Shown piece after piece: positions 11,107-20,021 of a stretch of DNA of 64,000 bases. The number at the start of each line of letters is the position of its first letter. The stretch's first letter is position 1. The position numbers and the translations under genes were made by a program. The notes below the pieces were generated by a model that was not told the DNA's origin, searched no databases, and worked only from the letters and a program-made list of their open reading frames with translations. The stretch lies in contig CACKAJ010000003.1 in NCBI GenBank assembly GCA_902598125.1, forward strand, positions 103,590 to 167,589, written 5' to 3'. This DNA is from an uncultured Pelagibacteraceae bacterium (lineage in GTDB: Bacteria; Pseudomonadota; Alphaproteobacteria; Pelagibacterales; Pelagibacteraceae).

Positions 11107-11120
11107 CCCAATTAATCCCA
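11097..11120 (+). promoter_or_regulatory. candidate MraZ box: three CCCA (TGGG on complement) repeats at exact 10-bp spacing
   Basis: CCCA at 11097, 11107 and 11117 (CCCATACTATCCCAATTAATCCCA); TGGGN-type repeats spaced 10 bp upstream of mraZ are the described MraZ operator architecture. Confidence 0.75.
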
Positions 11121-11171
11121 TAAAGGAGGGTTTGTTGAAAAATTTAATTTTGAAAAGGTTTTTATTTAAGA

Positions 11172-11636
11172 ATGTTTCTATCAAGTTACGAAAACAAACT
11201 AGACAAGAAAGGACGTGTCTCAGTGCCAGCTACATTTAGATCCCATTTAAATTCGATGGGTTATAATGGTTTTATAAGCTACCCCTCTTTTAATCACTCA
11301 GCACTTGAAGCATGTTCTCAAGATAGAATAGAAAGACTCTCAAACACTATAGACTCACTTAATCCTTTCGAGGACAAAAGAGATTATTTTGCAACTTCAG
11401 TCCTATCAGAAAGCGAGAATTTGCAATTTGATACTGAAGGCAGAGTTTCTTTTTCTGAAAAATTACTCAGTCATGCAAAAATAAAAAATAATATTTTATT
11501 TGTTGGTCTTGGAAAAACTTTCCAAATTTGGGAACCTAAATATTTCGAAAAATTTAAATTAGTTGCTAGAAAAAAAGCTTACCAAAATAGATCAAATCTT
11601 AAATGGGAGAATAAACAGAAGGGAGAGCAATCATGA
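11172..11636 (+). CDS. mraZ: transcriptional regulator MraZ
   Basis: Two AbrB-like motifs YENKLDKKGRVSVPATFR and LQFDTEGRVSFSEKL; dcw cluster start. Confidence 0.95.
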   Translation: MFLSSYENKLDKKGRVSVPATFRSHLNSMGYNGFISYPSFNHSALEACSQDRIERLSNTIDSLNPFEDKRDYFATSVLSESENLQFDTEGRVSFSEKLLSHAKIKNNILFVGLGKTFQIWEPKYFEKFKLVARKKAYQNRSNLKWENKQKGEQS

Positions 11637-13141
11637 GTATAAATATTGGAGGAGGAGAATTGAAAGAATTGAAACCTAGAATACTTGTTTTGGGAGTCGG
11701 TGGCGCTGGTGGTAATGCTATAAATGCAATGATTGAGTCTGGTATGGAAGGAGTTGAATTTGTTGCAGTAAATACTGACGCTCAAGATTTAAAAATGAGT
11801 AAAGCTCACGCAAAAATACAAATAGGAATGAATTTGACTAAAGGCTTAGGAGCGGGAGCAAAGCATGATATTGGACAAGCTGCTGCTGACGAGTCTTTAA
11901 ATGAAATTATAAGTTATATGCAAGGAGCAAATATGGTGTTTATTACTTCAGGCATGGGTGGAGGCACAGGTACAGGTGCATCTCATGTGATAGCTAGAGC
12001 AGCTAGAGAATTAAACATTTTAACTGTTGGTGTTACTACTTTACCTTTTTCGTATGAGGGGCCTAAAAGAATGAGAAGAGCAGTTGAAGGACTGGAAGAG
12101 TTTAAAAAACATTTAGATACAGTTATCGTTGTACCAAATCAAAATCTTTTTAAGATTGCTAGTGAAACTACAACTTTTGAACAGTCATTTAATTTATCTA
12201 ATAACGTTTTAAAGCACGGGGTACAAAGTGTCACTGATTTAATGGTGAGGCCAGGTATGATAAATTTAGATTTTGCTGATGTTGAAACAGTAATGAGTTC
12301 AATGGGTAAAGCCATGATGGGTACTGGAGAAGCTGAAGGTGAAAATAGAGCTATGGAAGCCACAGAGATGGCTCTTAACAATCCACTAATTGATGAATAT
12401 TCATTACAAGGAGCGAAAGGTTTATTAATTAATATCACTGGTGGAAATGATCTTACATTATTTGAAGTTGATCAATCAGTTAACAAGATAAGAGCAGAAG
12501 TTGATCCAGAAGCAGAGTTGATATTTGGAGCAATCAAAGATGAAAATATGACTGGTAAAATTAGAGTTTCTGTGGTGGCTACGGCTCTTGATGGCCATAA
12601 AACAGAAAACAAAACAGTCTTGAATATGGTATCACGAATTCAAAATAGAAATACCGGGTATTCAGAAAACTTATTTTCTCATAACAAGAGAGTAGAGAGT
12701 AACACTCTTAGTTCTATCGATGGAGCTACTGCTCTTAAGCTAGATGAGAGTTTTGAAATAGATGAAGAACAAAATAATTCATTAAATAATTATGAACATA
12801 AATCTGAAGAAAATAATATACCAAGAACGTCAAACGAAGCACATTACGTAGCTGATGATAATGTTGCAGGTAGTATTCCATCTGGAGTTTCTATTGAAAG
12901 TGCATCATACATAGAAAATAATAACATTGAGGAAAATGAAGCTCAATTTCCAATCTCAGAAAAAAGTGATGATGAGCACACACCTAAATTATTTTCTGAA
13001 GACCAAAGTAATGAGGTCGATGCAAATATTCCAGAAGATAGAGAAAAAACAGATGATGTATCTGAACAGCTTTTTGAACAAGACGTAAATGAAGAAGAAG
13101 ATTTTGAAATACCAGCATTTTTAAGAAAACAAAAGTTTTAA
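11633..13141 (+). CDS. ftsZ: cell division protein FtsZ
   Basis: Tubulin signature GMGGGTGTGASHVIARAAREL; C-terminal conserved peptide EEDFEIPAFLRKQ; overlaps mraZ by ATGA. Confidence 0.97.
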   Translation: MSINIGGGELKELKPRILVLGVGGAGGNAINAMIESGMEGVEFVAVNTDAQDLKMSKAHAKIQIGMNLTKGLGAGAKHDIGQAAADESLNEIISYMQGANMVFITSGMGGGTGTGASHVIARAARELNILTVGVTTLPFSYEGPKRMRRAVEGLEEFKKHLDTVIVVPNQNLFKIASETTTFEQSFNLSNNVLKHGVQSVTDLMVRPGMINLDFADVETVMSSMGKAMMGTGEAEGENRAMEATEMALNNPLIDEYSLQGAKGLLINITGGNDLTLFEVDQSVNKIRAEVDPEAELIFGAIKDENMTGKIRVSVVATALDGHKTENKTVLNMVSRIQNRNTGYSENLFSHNKRVESNTLSSIDGATALKLDESFEIDEEQNNSLNNYEHKSEENNIPRTSNEAHYVADDNVAGSIPSGVSIESASYIENNNIEENEAQFPISEKSDDEHTPKLFSEDQSNEVDANIPEDREKTDDVSEQLFEQDVNEEEDFEIPAFLRKQKF

Positions 13142-13159
13142 TGATTCACAATTGTATTA

Positions 13160-14170
13160 ATGGAAAAACAAATCTCATCACTGGAACCCTCCCATTTTCC
13201 AGTGATGCTGGATGAGGTAATAAAAATATCCTCTCCCTCAGCTAAAGGAAAATATATTGATTGTACTTTTGGAGGAGGAGGTTACTCAAAAGAAATTCTA
13301 AAGTTTCCCGAAACGCATGTTGAAGCATTCGATAGAGATGAAAAAGCACTTAAAATTTCCAAAAAATTTGAGAAAAAATTCCCTCATAGATTTAAGTTTC
13401 ACCATAATAGATTCAGTAAATTAGATAAAGTTTTAAAAGGAAGCGCTGATGCAATAATTTTTGACTTGGGACTGTCATCTATTCAGTTAGACGATCATGA
13501 CAGAGGTTTCTCTTTTAAATCAAAAAAAAAATTAGACATGTCAATGGGTTTAAATGAATTTACAGCTTCTGATGTAATTAATAATTTAAGTGAAACAAAT
13601 TTAAGATCAATTATAAAAATTTTAGGTGATGAAAAAGAAGCCTCAATTATTGCAAAAAATATTGTTAAATTTAGAAAACTTAAAAAAATTATTTACACAA
13701 ATGATCTTGTCAAAATTATAGAAAAAAGTAAAAAAAAAATTTATAAAAAAAAGATAAATCCAAGCACCAAAACTTTCCAAGCACTTAGAATATTCGTAAA
13801 TAAAGAAATTACGGAATTAATTTACGGAATAATCAAAGCTACAAAATTTCTTAAACCTGGAGGGAAAATTTTAGTTATTAGTTTTCATTCTATAGAGGAT
13901 AAAATTGTAAAATATTTTTTTAATTTTTTTTCAAACAATAAATCTAGGTCATCTAGATATATACCAGACAATGAAGATATGAATATCCGGTTATTTGATA
14001 ATTATAAAAATAGAGTATTTAGGCCTACTAAAAATGAACTCGATAAAAATAATAGATCAAGATCTGCAAAACTTAGATTTGCGACACGAAGCAAAAGTGA
14101 ATTTGAATACCCTTATGAGTTGATCAAAAAATTTAAAAAATATTTAGACTTGGAGGATATTGATGTTTAA
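13160..14170 (+). CDS. rsmH: 16S rRNA (cytosine1402-N4)-methyltransferase
   Basis: HFPVMLDEVIKISSP...YIDCTFGGGGYSKEIL...FDLGLSSIQLDDHDRGFSFK. Confidence 0.96.
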   Translation: MEKQISSLEPSHFPVMLDEVIKISSPSAKGKYIDCTFGGGGYSKEILKFPETHVEAFDRDEKALKISKKFEKKFPHRFKFHHNRFSKLDKVLKGSADAIIFDLGLSSIQLDDHDRGFSFKSKKKLDMSMGLNEFTASDVINNLSETNLRSIIKILGDEKEASIIAKNIVKFRKLKKIIYTNDLVKIIEKSKKKIYKKKINPSTKTFQALRIFVNKEITELIYGIIKATKFLKPGGKILVISFHSIEDKIVKYFFNFFSNNKSRSSRYIPDNEDMNIRLFDNYKNRVFRPTKNELDKNNRSRSAKLRFATRSKSEFEYPYELIKKFKKYLDLEDIDV

Positions 14171-14501
14171 AAAAAAACTTCTTGTTTCTTCAGCCATTTT
14201 TATTTCGCTCTTGATAATTACTTCAATCATTAAAAATAAGACAAGATTTATTGAAAAAAATATTACAAGTTTAAGTAGCAAAGTTTTATTAAAAGAAAAA
14301 AATATTAATGAGGCTCAGCTTGAATTCTTTTATCTTACTTCACCGAAAGAACTTGAAAATAGATTAAGTTTAATTGGATTTGAGAATTATAAGCCGATCA
14401 AGTATTCAAATATTTATTTTAATATTTCAGACTTGATTGGTAATGAAACAACGATTTTAAGTTTAAATGATTTAAATGAAAAAAAAATACAAAAAAAATA
14501 A
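14160..14501 (+). CDS. small single-TM protein, FtsL candidate by position and topology
   Basis: 113 aa, N-terminal TM, between rsmH and ftsI where ftsL normally sits; weak primary sequence signal. Confidence 0.6.
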   Translation: MMFKKKLLVSSAIFISLLIITSIIKNKTRFIEKNITSLSSKVLLKEKNINEAQLEFFYLTSPKELENRLSLIGFENYKPIKYSNIYFNISDLIGNETTILSLNDLNEKKIQKK

Positions 14502-16197
14502 GAACAATAACCAAACGAGTTTTTATTTTGAAGATTTTTTAGAAACTAATAAAAAAACAAAAATATTAAAGAAACCAAATAACTTTCAAGACAGAATTTA
14601 TTTATTATTTTTTCTTTTTTTTTCACTAATTTTAATTTTCTCAATTAAAATAACTCATATTTCACTAAACAATAAAGATATTTTCAACTTGAAGGATCAG
14701 AATTCAAAATTCACACTATTGAGAAGGGATATAGTCGATCGAAACGATGTAATTATCTCTAGAAACATAAACACATTTCATGTTGGTGTTGACCCAAAAT
14801 TAATAAAAGATAAACAGAATTTTTTAATAAAACTAAGACTAAATTTTCCAGAAATTCAAATAGAAGAAATTAAAAAAAAAATATATGGCAAAAAATATTT
14901 CCGTTTAAAAACCAGAATTAATCAAGTTCAAAAAGAAAAATTTTGGGCTTTAGGAGAAAAAGGAATAAGATTTGAACCGTTTCAAGCAAGAATGTACACC
15001 CACGGCGATTTATTTAGTCATATAATTGGTCAAGTTGATTATGATAATTATGGTGTCTCTGGCTTAGAAAAATATTTTGATAGGGAGTTAAAAAAAAAGG
15101 AATTAATCCATCAACCTTTAAAACTTACCTTAGATAGTAATATTCAACATATTATAAAAAAAGAATTAAACAATGCTTTAGAAACTTTTAGAGCTACAGG
15201 TGGTGCAGCTCTCTTGATGGATGTAAATAACGGAGAAATATTATCTTTGGTTTCATTACCTAATTATAATATTAATAGAAGAATAACAATCAAAGATCAA
15301 AATTACATAAATAAAATTACAAAAGGTGTTTATGAACTTGGTTCAATTTTTAAAACTTTTACCGTTGCTTTAGCAATTGATCAAAAAATAGTACAGCCAG
15401 AAACTATTATTAAAAATATTCCAAAGAAAATTAAGTGTTCAATACATGAGATTACTGATATGAAAGAACATCCTGCAAATTTATCAGTCGAAGAAATATT
15501 AGTAAGATCATCTAATGTTGGCTCAGTCATTTTAGCAAAAAAAATAGGTGAGGAAAGATATAAAAATTTTATTGATAAAACAAAATTAACCAAAAATCCA
15601 ATTATTGAATTGGAAGAGGTTGGCGTTCCACATAAATTAAAATGGAATAGATGTAAATTAGAGACAATTTCATTTGGTCACGGAATAACAACAACGCCAC
15701 TCCAAGCAACTACATTGTATGCAAGTATGGTTAATGGCGGAAGATTAATCACACCTAGTTTTATTCAAAAGAATAATAAAAAAAATTCAGATAAAATAAT
15801 ATCTAGCAAAACAAGTAAACAAATCAGCGGTATTTTAAGACAAGTGGTGACTAGTAGAGAGGGCACCGCCAGTTTAGCCGATAAAAAAGGCTATCATGTT
15901 GGTGGAAAGACAGGTACAGCAGAAAGTTACGGTAATAGTAAAAAAAGAATAAATACTTTTATATCTATATTTCCATCTAATGAACCTAATTACACTTTAT
16001 TCTTGATGTTAGAAAATCCGAAAATAAATAAAGATCTTATTTACGATTATAGAGGAGTAAAGACTAAAGCGCCTTACAACACTTCTGGTTGGAATTCTGT
16101 TTATGTCGCGGGCAAAATAATAGAAAAAATTGGGCCAATTTTAGCCATAAATAATAAAGATTTTACTGATCAGTATGTTGTTGAAAAAATTAATTAA
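14476..16197 (+). CDS. ftsI: peptidoglycan transpeptidase FtsI (PBP3)
   Basis: N-terminal TM, PBP dimer domain, transpeptidase motifs (STFK-like GSIFKTF, SSN, KTGTAES). Confidence 0.93.
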   Translation: MKKKYKKNKNNNQTSFYFEDFLETNKKTKILKKPNNFQDRIYLLFFLFFSLILIFSIKITHISLNNKDIFNLKDQNSKFTLLRRDIVDRNDVIISRNINTFHVGVDPKLIKDKQNFLIKLRLNFPEIQIEEIKKKIYGKKYFRLKTRINQVQKEKFWALGEKGIRFEPFQARMYTHGDLFSHIIGQVDYDNYGVSGLEKYFDRELKKKELIHQPLKLTLDSNIQHIIKKELNNALETFRATGGAALLMDVNNGEILSLVSLPNYNINRRITIKDQNYINKITKGVYELGSIFKTFTVALAIDQKIVQPETIIKNIPKKIKCSIHEITDMKEHPANLSVEEILVRSSNVGSVILAKKIGEERYKNFIDKTKLTKNPIIELEEVGVPHKLKWNRCKLETISFGHGITTTPLQATTLYASMVNGGRLITPSFIQKNNKKNSDKIISSKTSKQISGILRQVVTSREGTASLADKKGYHVGGKTGTAESYGNSKKRINTFISIFPSNEPNYTLFLMLENPKINKDLIYDYRGVKTKAPYNTSGWNSVYVAGKIIEKIGPILAINNKDFTDQYVVEKIN

Positions 16198-18934
16198 AAA
16201 TATTCCAAATAAGTTTAGCAATATAGATATTAAGGGGCTTTCTTCTAATAGCAAAGAAGTTAAGCGGAACTATATCTTTTTCGCAATAAAAGGAAATAAA
16301 ACTAATGGGGAAAAATTTATAAAGGATGCTATAAAAAAAGGAGCAGCAGTAATTATTTGCTCAAAAAACTGCAATTTTAAAAGTGAAAAAATTTTAATTA
16401 TTAAAAAAAATAATATTAGAAATTATTTAAGTATAATATCCTCAAAATTTTATAAATTAAAACCTCAAAACATTATTGCCGTGACCGGCACTAATGGCAA
16501 AACATCTATAGCAGATTTATTTTTTCAAATATTTAATTTAAACAAAATACCAGTTGGATCTATTGGAACTTTAGGAATAAAATATAATAACAAAACAATT
16601 AAAACCAATCTTACTTCTCCAGATACGATCTCAATACATAAATATTTAGATTTTTTTAAAAGAAAAAAAATTAATAATGTGATCGTTGAAGCATCAAGTC
16701 ACGGTCTAGATCAAGACAGATTAAATAATATAAACTTTAAAGCAGGAATTTTCACTAATTTCAGTCAAGATCATCTAGATTATCATAAAACTATGAAATC
16801 TTATCTAAATGCGAAAATGATACTATTTAAAAAAATTTTGAAAAAAAATTCAGTGATAATCTCAGATAAAGAAATTAATCCTTTCAATTTATTAAAAAAA
16901 ATCTCAGTCAAAAAGAAAATTAAGTTATTAGATATTACAAATGATATTCAAAAAATTAAAAGTATTCTACCGAATTTAACTAACGACTTTAAAATTAAAA
17001 ATTTAGCGATGACGATACGAGCAGTAAAAATTTGTGATTTGAAAAATGAAATAATAATAAAAACAATAAAAAAAATTAAGGATGTAAATGGTAGATTAGA
17101 GTTGGTAAAAAATTACCCAAACGGTATAAAAGTTTTTATCGATTACGCACATACACCTGATGCATTATTGAAAGCATTATCGTTTTTAAATAAAGAGTAT
17201 GGCCCAAATATTTCTTTAGTTTTTGGTTGTGGAGGAAATAGAGATAAAAAAAAAAGACCTTTAATGTCTAAAATAGCTAATAACAAATGCAAAAAAATTT
17301 ACGTTACCGACGATAATCCAAGAGATGAAAATCCCAGTAAAATTAGAAATCAATTAGCTAGGTATATTAATAAAAATAAATGCTTTAACATTGAAAATAG
17401 ATCCCTAGCGATAAAAAAAGCAATTACAAATGCTGAACCTAAAGAGGTTATTTTGATAGCAGGAAAAGGACATGAAGAAAAACAAATTTACAAAGATAAA
17501 GTTTATTATATCTCAGATAAAAAAATTGTAAAAAAATTGAAAATTAAAAAAAAAGTATTTTCAAAAAAACAAATAAGTTATTTACAAAATAAATCAATAA
17601 TTAAAAAGTTAGTCCCCAAATTCAAACCATTAGATTTTAATGGTCTTTCAATAGACTCAAGAACTGTTAAAAAAGATAATTTATTTCTTACTATTAAAGG
17701 AAATAGAAATGATGGTAGTAAATTTATTAATGAGGCACTTAAAAAAGGAGCATCAGCAATTGTTACAACTTCAAATGTAAAAAAAAATAACAAGATTGTT
17801 AGGATAAATGACTCTTTCTACTTTTTAAATCAGTTTGCCAAATTAAAACGTGAATGCTCAATAGCTAAAATAATTGCAATCACTGGAAGCGCAGGAAAAA
17901 CGTCATTAAAAAATATTTTGAAAGATCTATTATCTAACTATGGCAATACTTACTCATCGCCAAAATCTTTCAATAATCACTATGGTGTGCCTGTAAGTTT
18001 ATCAAATTTAAATTTTGATGACAAATACGGTATTTTTGAAGTAGGGATGAGTAGATCAGGAGAAATAAAAAGACTATCTAAATTGATCAAGCCACATCTT
18101 GCTGTAATCACCAATATTGGTGAAGCTCACTTAGAGAATTTTAAAAATATTAGAGGTATAGCAAAAGCTAAATCAGAGATCATTGAAAACATTCAAGCCG
18201 GAGGAACAATTGTTCTCAACAGAGATGATAAATTTTTTAAATTTTTATTTAAAAAAGCAAAAACATTTAAATTAAAAATTTCTACATTTGGAAAGCATAA
18301 TAACTCAGATATATGTTTAAAAAAAATTGAAAGGGTGGGTGAATTTTCAAAAATTTATTTAAAAGTAAATAATCAAATATTTGATCTTAAAATTAAAGAT
18401 ATAAATATTTATAATTTACTTGCATCAGTAGCGGTTTTAAAACAACTTGGAGTAAATATTAACAAAATTCACTCGAAAATAAAAAAATTAGAACCATCGG
18501 AAGGTAGAGGTAAAAAGTATTCTATCCTACGCTATAAGAAAAAATTTAATTTGATAGATGAAAGCTATAACGCTAATCCTTTGTCAGTAAAAAATGCAAT
18601 TAAAAAGTTAAATTTGATTAAAAAAGATAAATTTAAGAAATATCTAATACTTGGAGACATGTTAGAACTAGGCCCTAAAACAAAAAAATTTCATGAGGAA
18701 TTATCTAAAGTTATTAACAATTCCGATATTGATAAAGTTTTCGTTAAAGGAAAAAAAACAATTTTCACCTATAAATATCTAAATAAAAAAAAAAGAGGAA
18801 ATATTTTGCAAAACAATGAAGATATAGATTTAAGTTTAAATAATATAATTTCAAATAACGATTATCTAATGATTAAAGGTTCAAACGCAACAGGTCTTAA
18901 TAATTTTAGCAAAAGAATGATAAAAGGGATTTAG
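16175..18934 (+). CDS. murE-murF: fused MurE-MurF: UDP-MurNAc-tripeptide synthetase / UDP-MurNAc-pentapeptide synthetase
   Basis: Single 919-aa ORF with two Mur ligase modules: MurE (VTGTNGKTSIADLF, DNPRDENP) to about aa 465, then MurF (GLSIDSRTVKKDNLFLTIKGNRNDGSKF, ITGSAGKTSLKNIL, LIDESYNANPLSVKNAI). Confidence 0.95.
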   Translation: MLLKKLIKNIPNKFSNIDIKGLSSNSKEVKRNYIFFAIKGNKTNGEKFIKDAIKKGAAVIICSKNCNFKSEKILIIKKNNIRNYLSIISSKFYKLKPQNIIAVTGTNGKTSIADLFFQIFNLNKIPVGSIGTLGIKYNNKTIKTNLTSPDTISIHKYLDFFKRKKINNVIVEASSHGLDQDRLNNINFKAGIFTNFSQDHLDYHKTMKSYLNAKMILFKKILKKNSVIISDKEINPFNLLKKISVKKKIKLLDITNDIQKIKSILPNLTNDFKIKNLAMTIRAVKICDLKNEIIIKTIKKIKDVNGRLELVKNYPNGIKVFIDYAHTPDALLKALSFLNKEYGPNISLVFGCGGNRDKKKRPLMSKIANNKCKKIYVTDDNPRDENPSKIRNQLARYINKNKCFNIENRSLAIKKAITNAEPKEVILIAGKGHEEKQIYKDKVYYISDKKIVKKLKIKKKVFSKKQISYLQNKSIIKKLVPKFKPLDFNGLSIDSRTVKKDNLFLTIKGNRNDGSKFINEALKKGASAIVTTSNVKKNNKIVRINDSFYFLNQFAKLKRECSIAKIIAITGSAGKTSLKNILKDLLSNYGNTYSSPKSFNNHYGVPVSLSNLNFDDKYGIFEVGMSRSGEIKRLSKLIKPHLAVITNIGEAHLENFKNIRGIAKAKSEIIENIQAGGTIVLNRDDKFFKFLFKKAKTFKLKISTFGKHNNSDICLKKIERVGEFSKIYLKVNNQIFDLKIKDINIYNLLASVAVLKQLGVNINKIHSKIKKLEPSEGRGKKYSILRYKKKFNLIDESYNANPLSVKNAIKKLNLIKKDKFKKYLILGDMLELGPKTKKFHEELSKVINNSDIDKVFVKGKKTIFTYKYLNKKKRGNILQNNEDIDLSLNNIISNNDYLMIKGSNATGLNNFSKRMIKGI

Positions 18935-20020
18935 ATGTTATTTAATTTACTTACTTCATTAATTGATCATTATTCTTTTCTAAACGTTTTTAAATATTTA
19001 ACTTTTAGAACAGGATTATCAGTTGTTACTTCGCTTATAGTTGTTTTTATTATTGGAGGACCTTTAATTAAAATTTTTTCAGAAAAAATGATTACAGGCC
19101 CTATAAGGCAAGATGGTCCTATAGATCATATTATAAAAAAATCTGGTACACCTACTATGGGAGGTGTAATCATAATTGTCGGCATTATTTCCAGTACGCT
19201 ACTTTGGTCTGATCTATCCAATATTTATGTTTGGACTTTGATATTTGTTTCACTTTCCTTAGGGGCTTTAGGGCTACTAGACGATATACTCAAAATAAAA
19301 CATAGAAATTCGAGAGGCCTTAAATCAAGTTACAAATTTTTAGGTCAGATAATTATAAGTTTTTTGACATTAGCAATTTTAATAAAATATTCTAATCATG
19401 AATATTTATTTAATCTTTACTTTCCTTTTTTTAAAAATTTAATTTGGTACATGGGTTGGTTTTTCATACCTTTCGGTTTATTTGTAATTATTGGAGCTTC
19501 TAATGCAGTGAACTTAACTGATGGTTTAGATGGTTTAGCTACTGTGCCAGTGATGCTAGTGGCTTTATCTTTTACTCTAATTTCATACGTTGTAGGAAAT
19601 ACAATTTTCTCAGAGTATTTACAAATACAATACATTCCTGACGTTGGGGAGCTATCAATCTTTTGTGGGTCAGTTGTCGGTGCATGTCTAGGTTTTCTTT
19701 GGTACAATGCACCTCCTGCTAAAATATTTATGGGCGATACCGGTTCACTTTCTCTTGGTGGGTCACTTGCAGCTATAGCCATTATTGTCAAACATGAAAT
19801 CGTTTTAGCAATAATTGGTGGTTTATTTGTTTTGGAAACTGTTTCAGTGATTATTCAAGTAGCTTCTTTTAAATTATTTGGAAAAAGAATATTTAAGATG
19901 GCTCCAATTCACCATCACTTTGAAAAAAAAGGGTGGGCGGAGTCAACTATAGTTATCCGTTTCTGGATAATTGCTATTATTTTAGCGTTGGTTGGATTAG
20001 CAACATTAAAATTAAGGTAA
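18935..20020 (+). CDS. mraY: phospho-N-acetylmuramoyl-pentapeptide transferase
   Basis: GTPTMGGVIII, NAVNLTDGLDGLA, MGDTGSLSLGG, APIHHHFEKKGW. Confidence 0.98.
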   Translation: MLFNLLTSLIDHYSFLNVFKYLTFRTGLSVVTSLIVVFIIGGPLIKIFSEKMITGPIRQDGPIDHIIKKSGTPTMGGVIIIVGIISSTLLWSDLSNIYVWTLIFVSLSLGALGLLDDILKIKHRNSRGLKSSYKFLGQIIISFLTLAILIKYSNHEYLFNLYFPFFKNLIWYMGWFFIPFGLFVIIGASNAVNLTDGLDGLATVPVMLVALSFTLISYVVGNTIFSEYLQIQYIPDVGELSIFCGSVVGACLGFLWYNAPPAKIFMGDTGSLSLGGSLAAIAIIVKHEIVLAIIGGLFVLETVSVIIQVASFKLFGKRIFKMAPIHHHFEKKGWAESTIVIRFWIIAIILALVGLATLKLR

Positions 20021-20021
20021 T

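Noticed and set aside
12139-12438. 99-aa minus-strand ORF
   Set aside because: Antisense to the ftsZ core; no independent support.
19417-19791. 124-aa minus-strand ORF
   Set aside because: Antisense to mraY; no recognisable domain.
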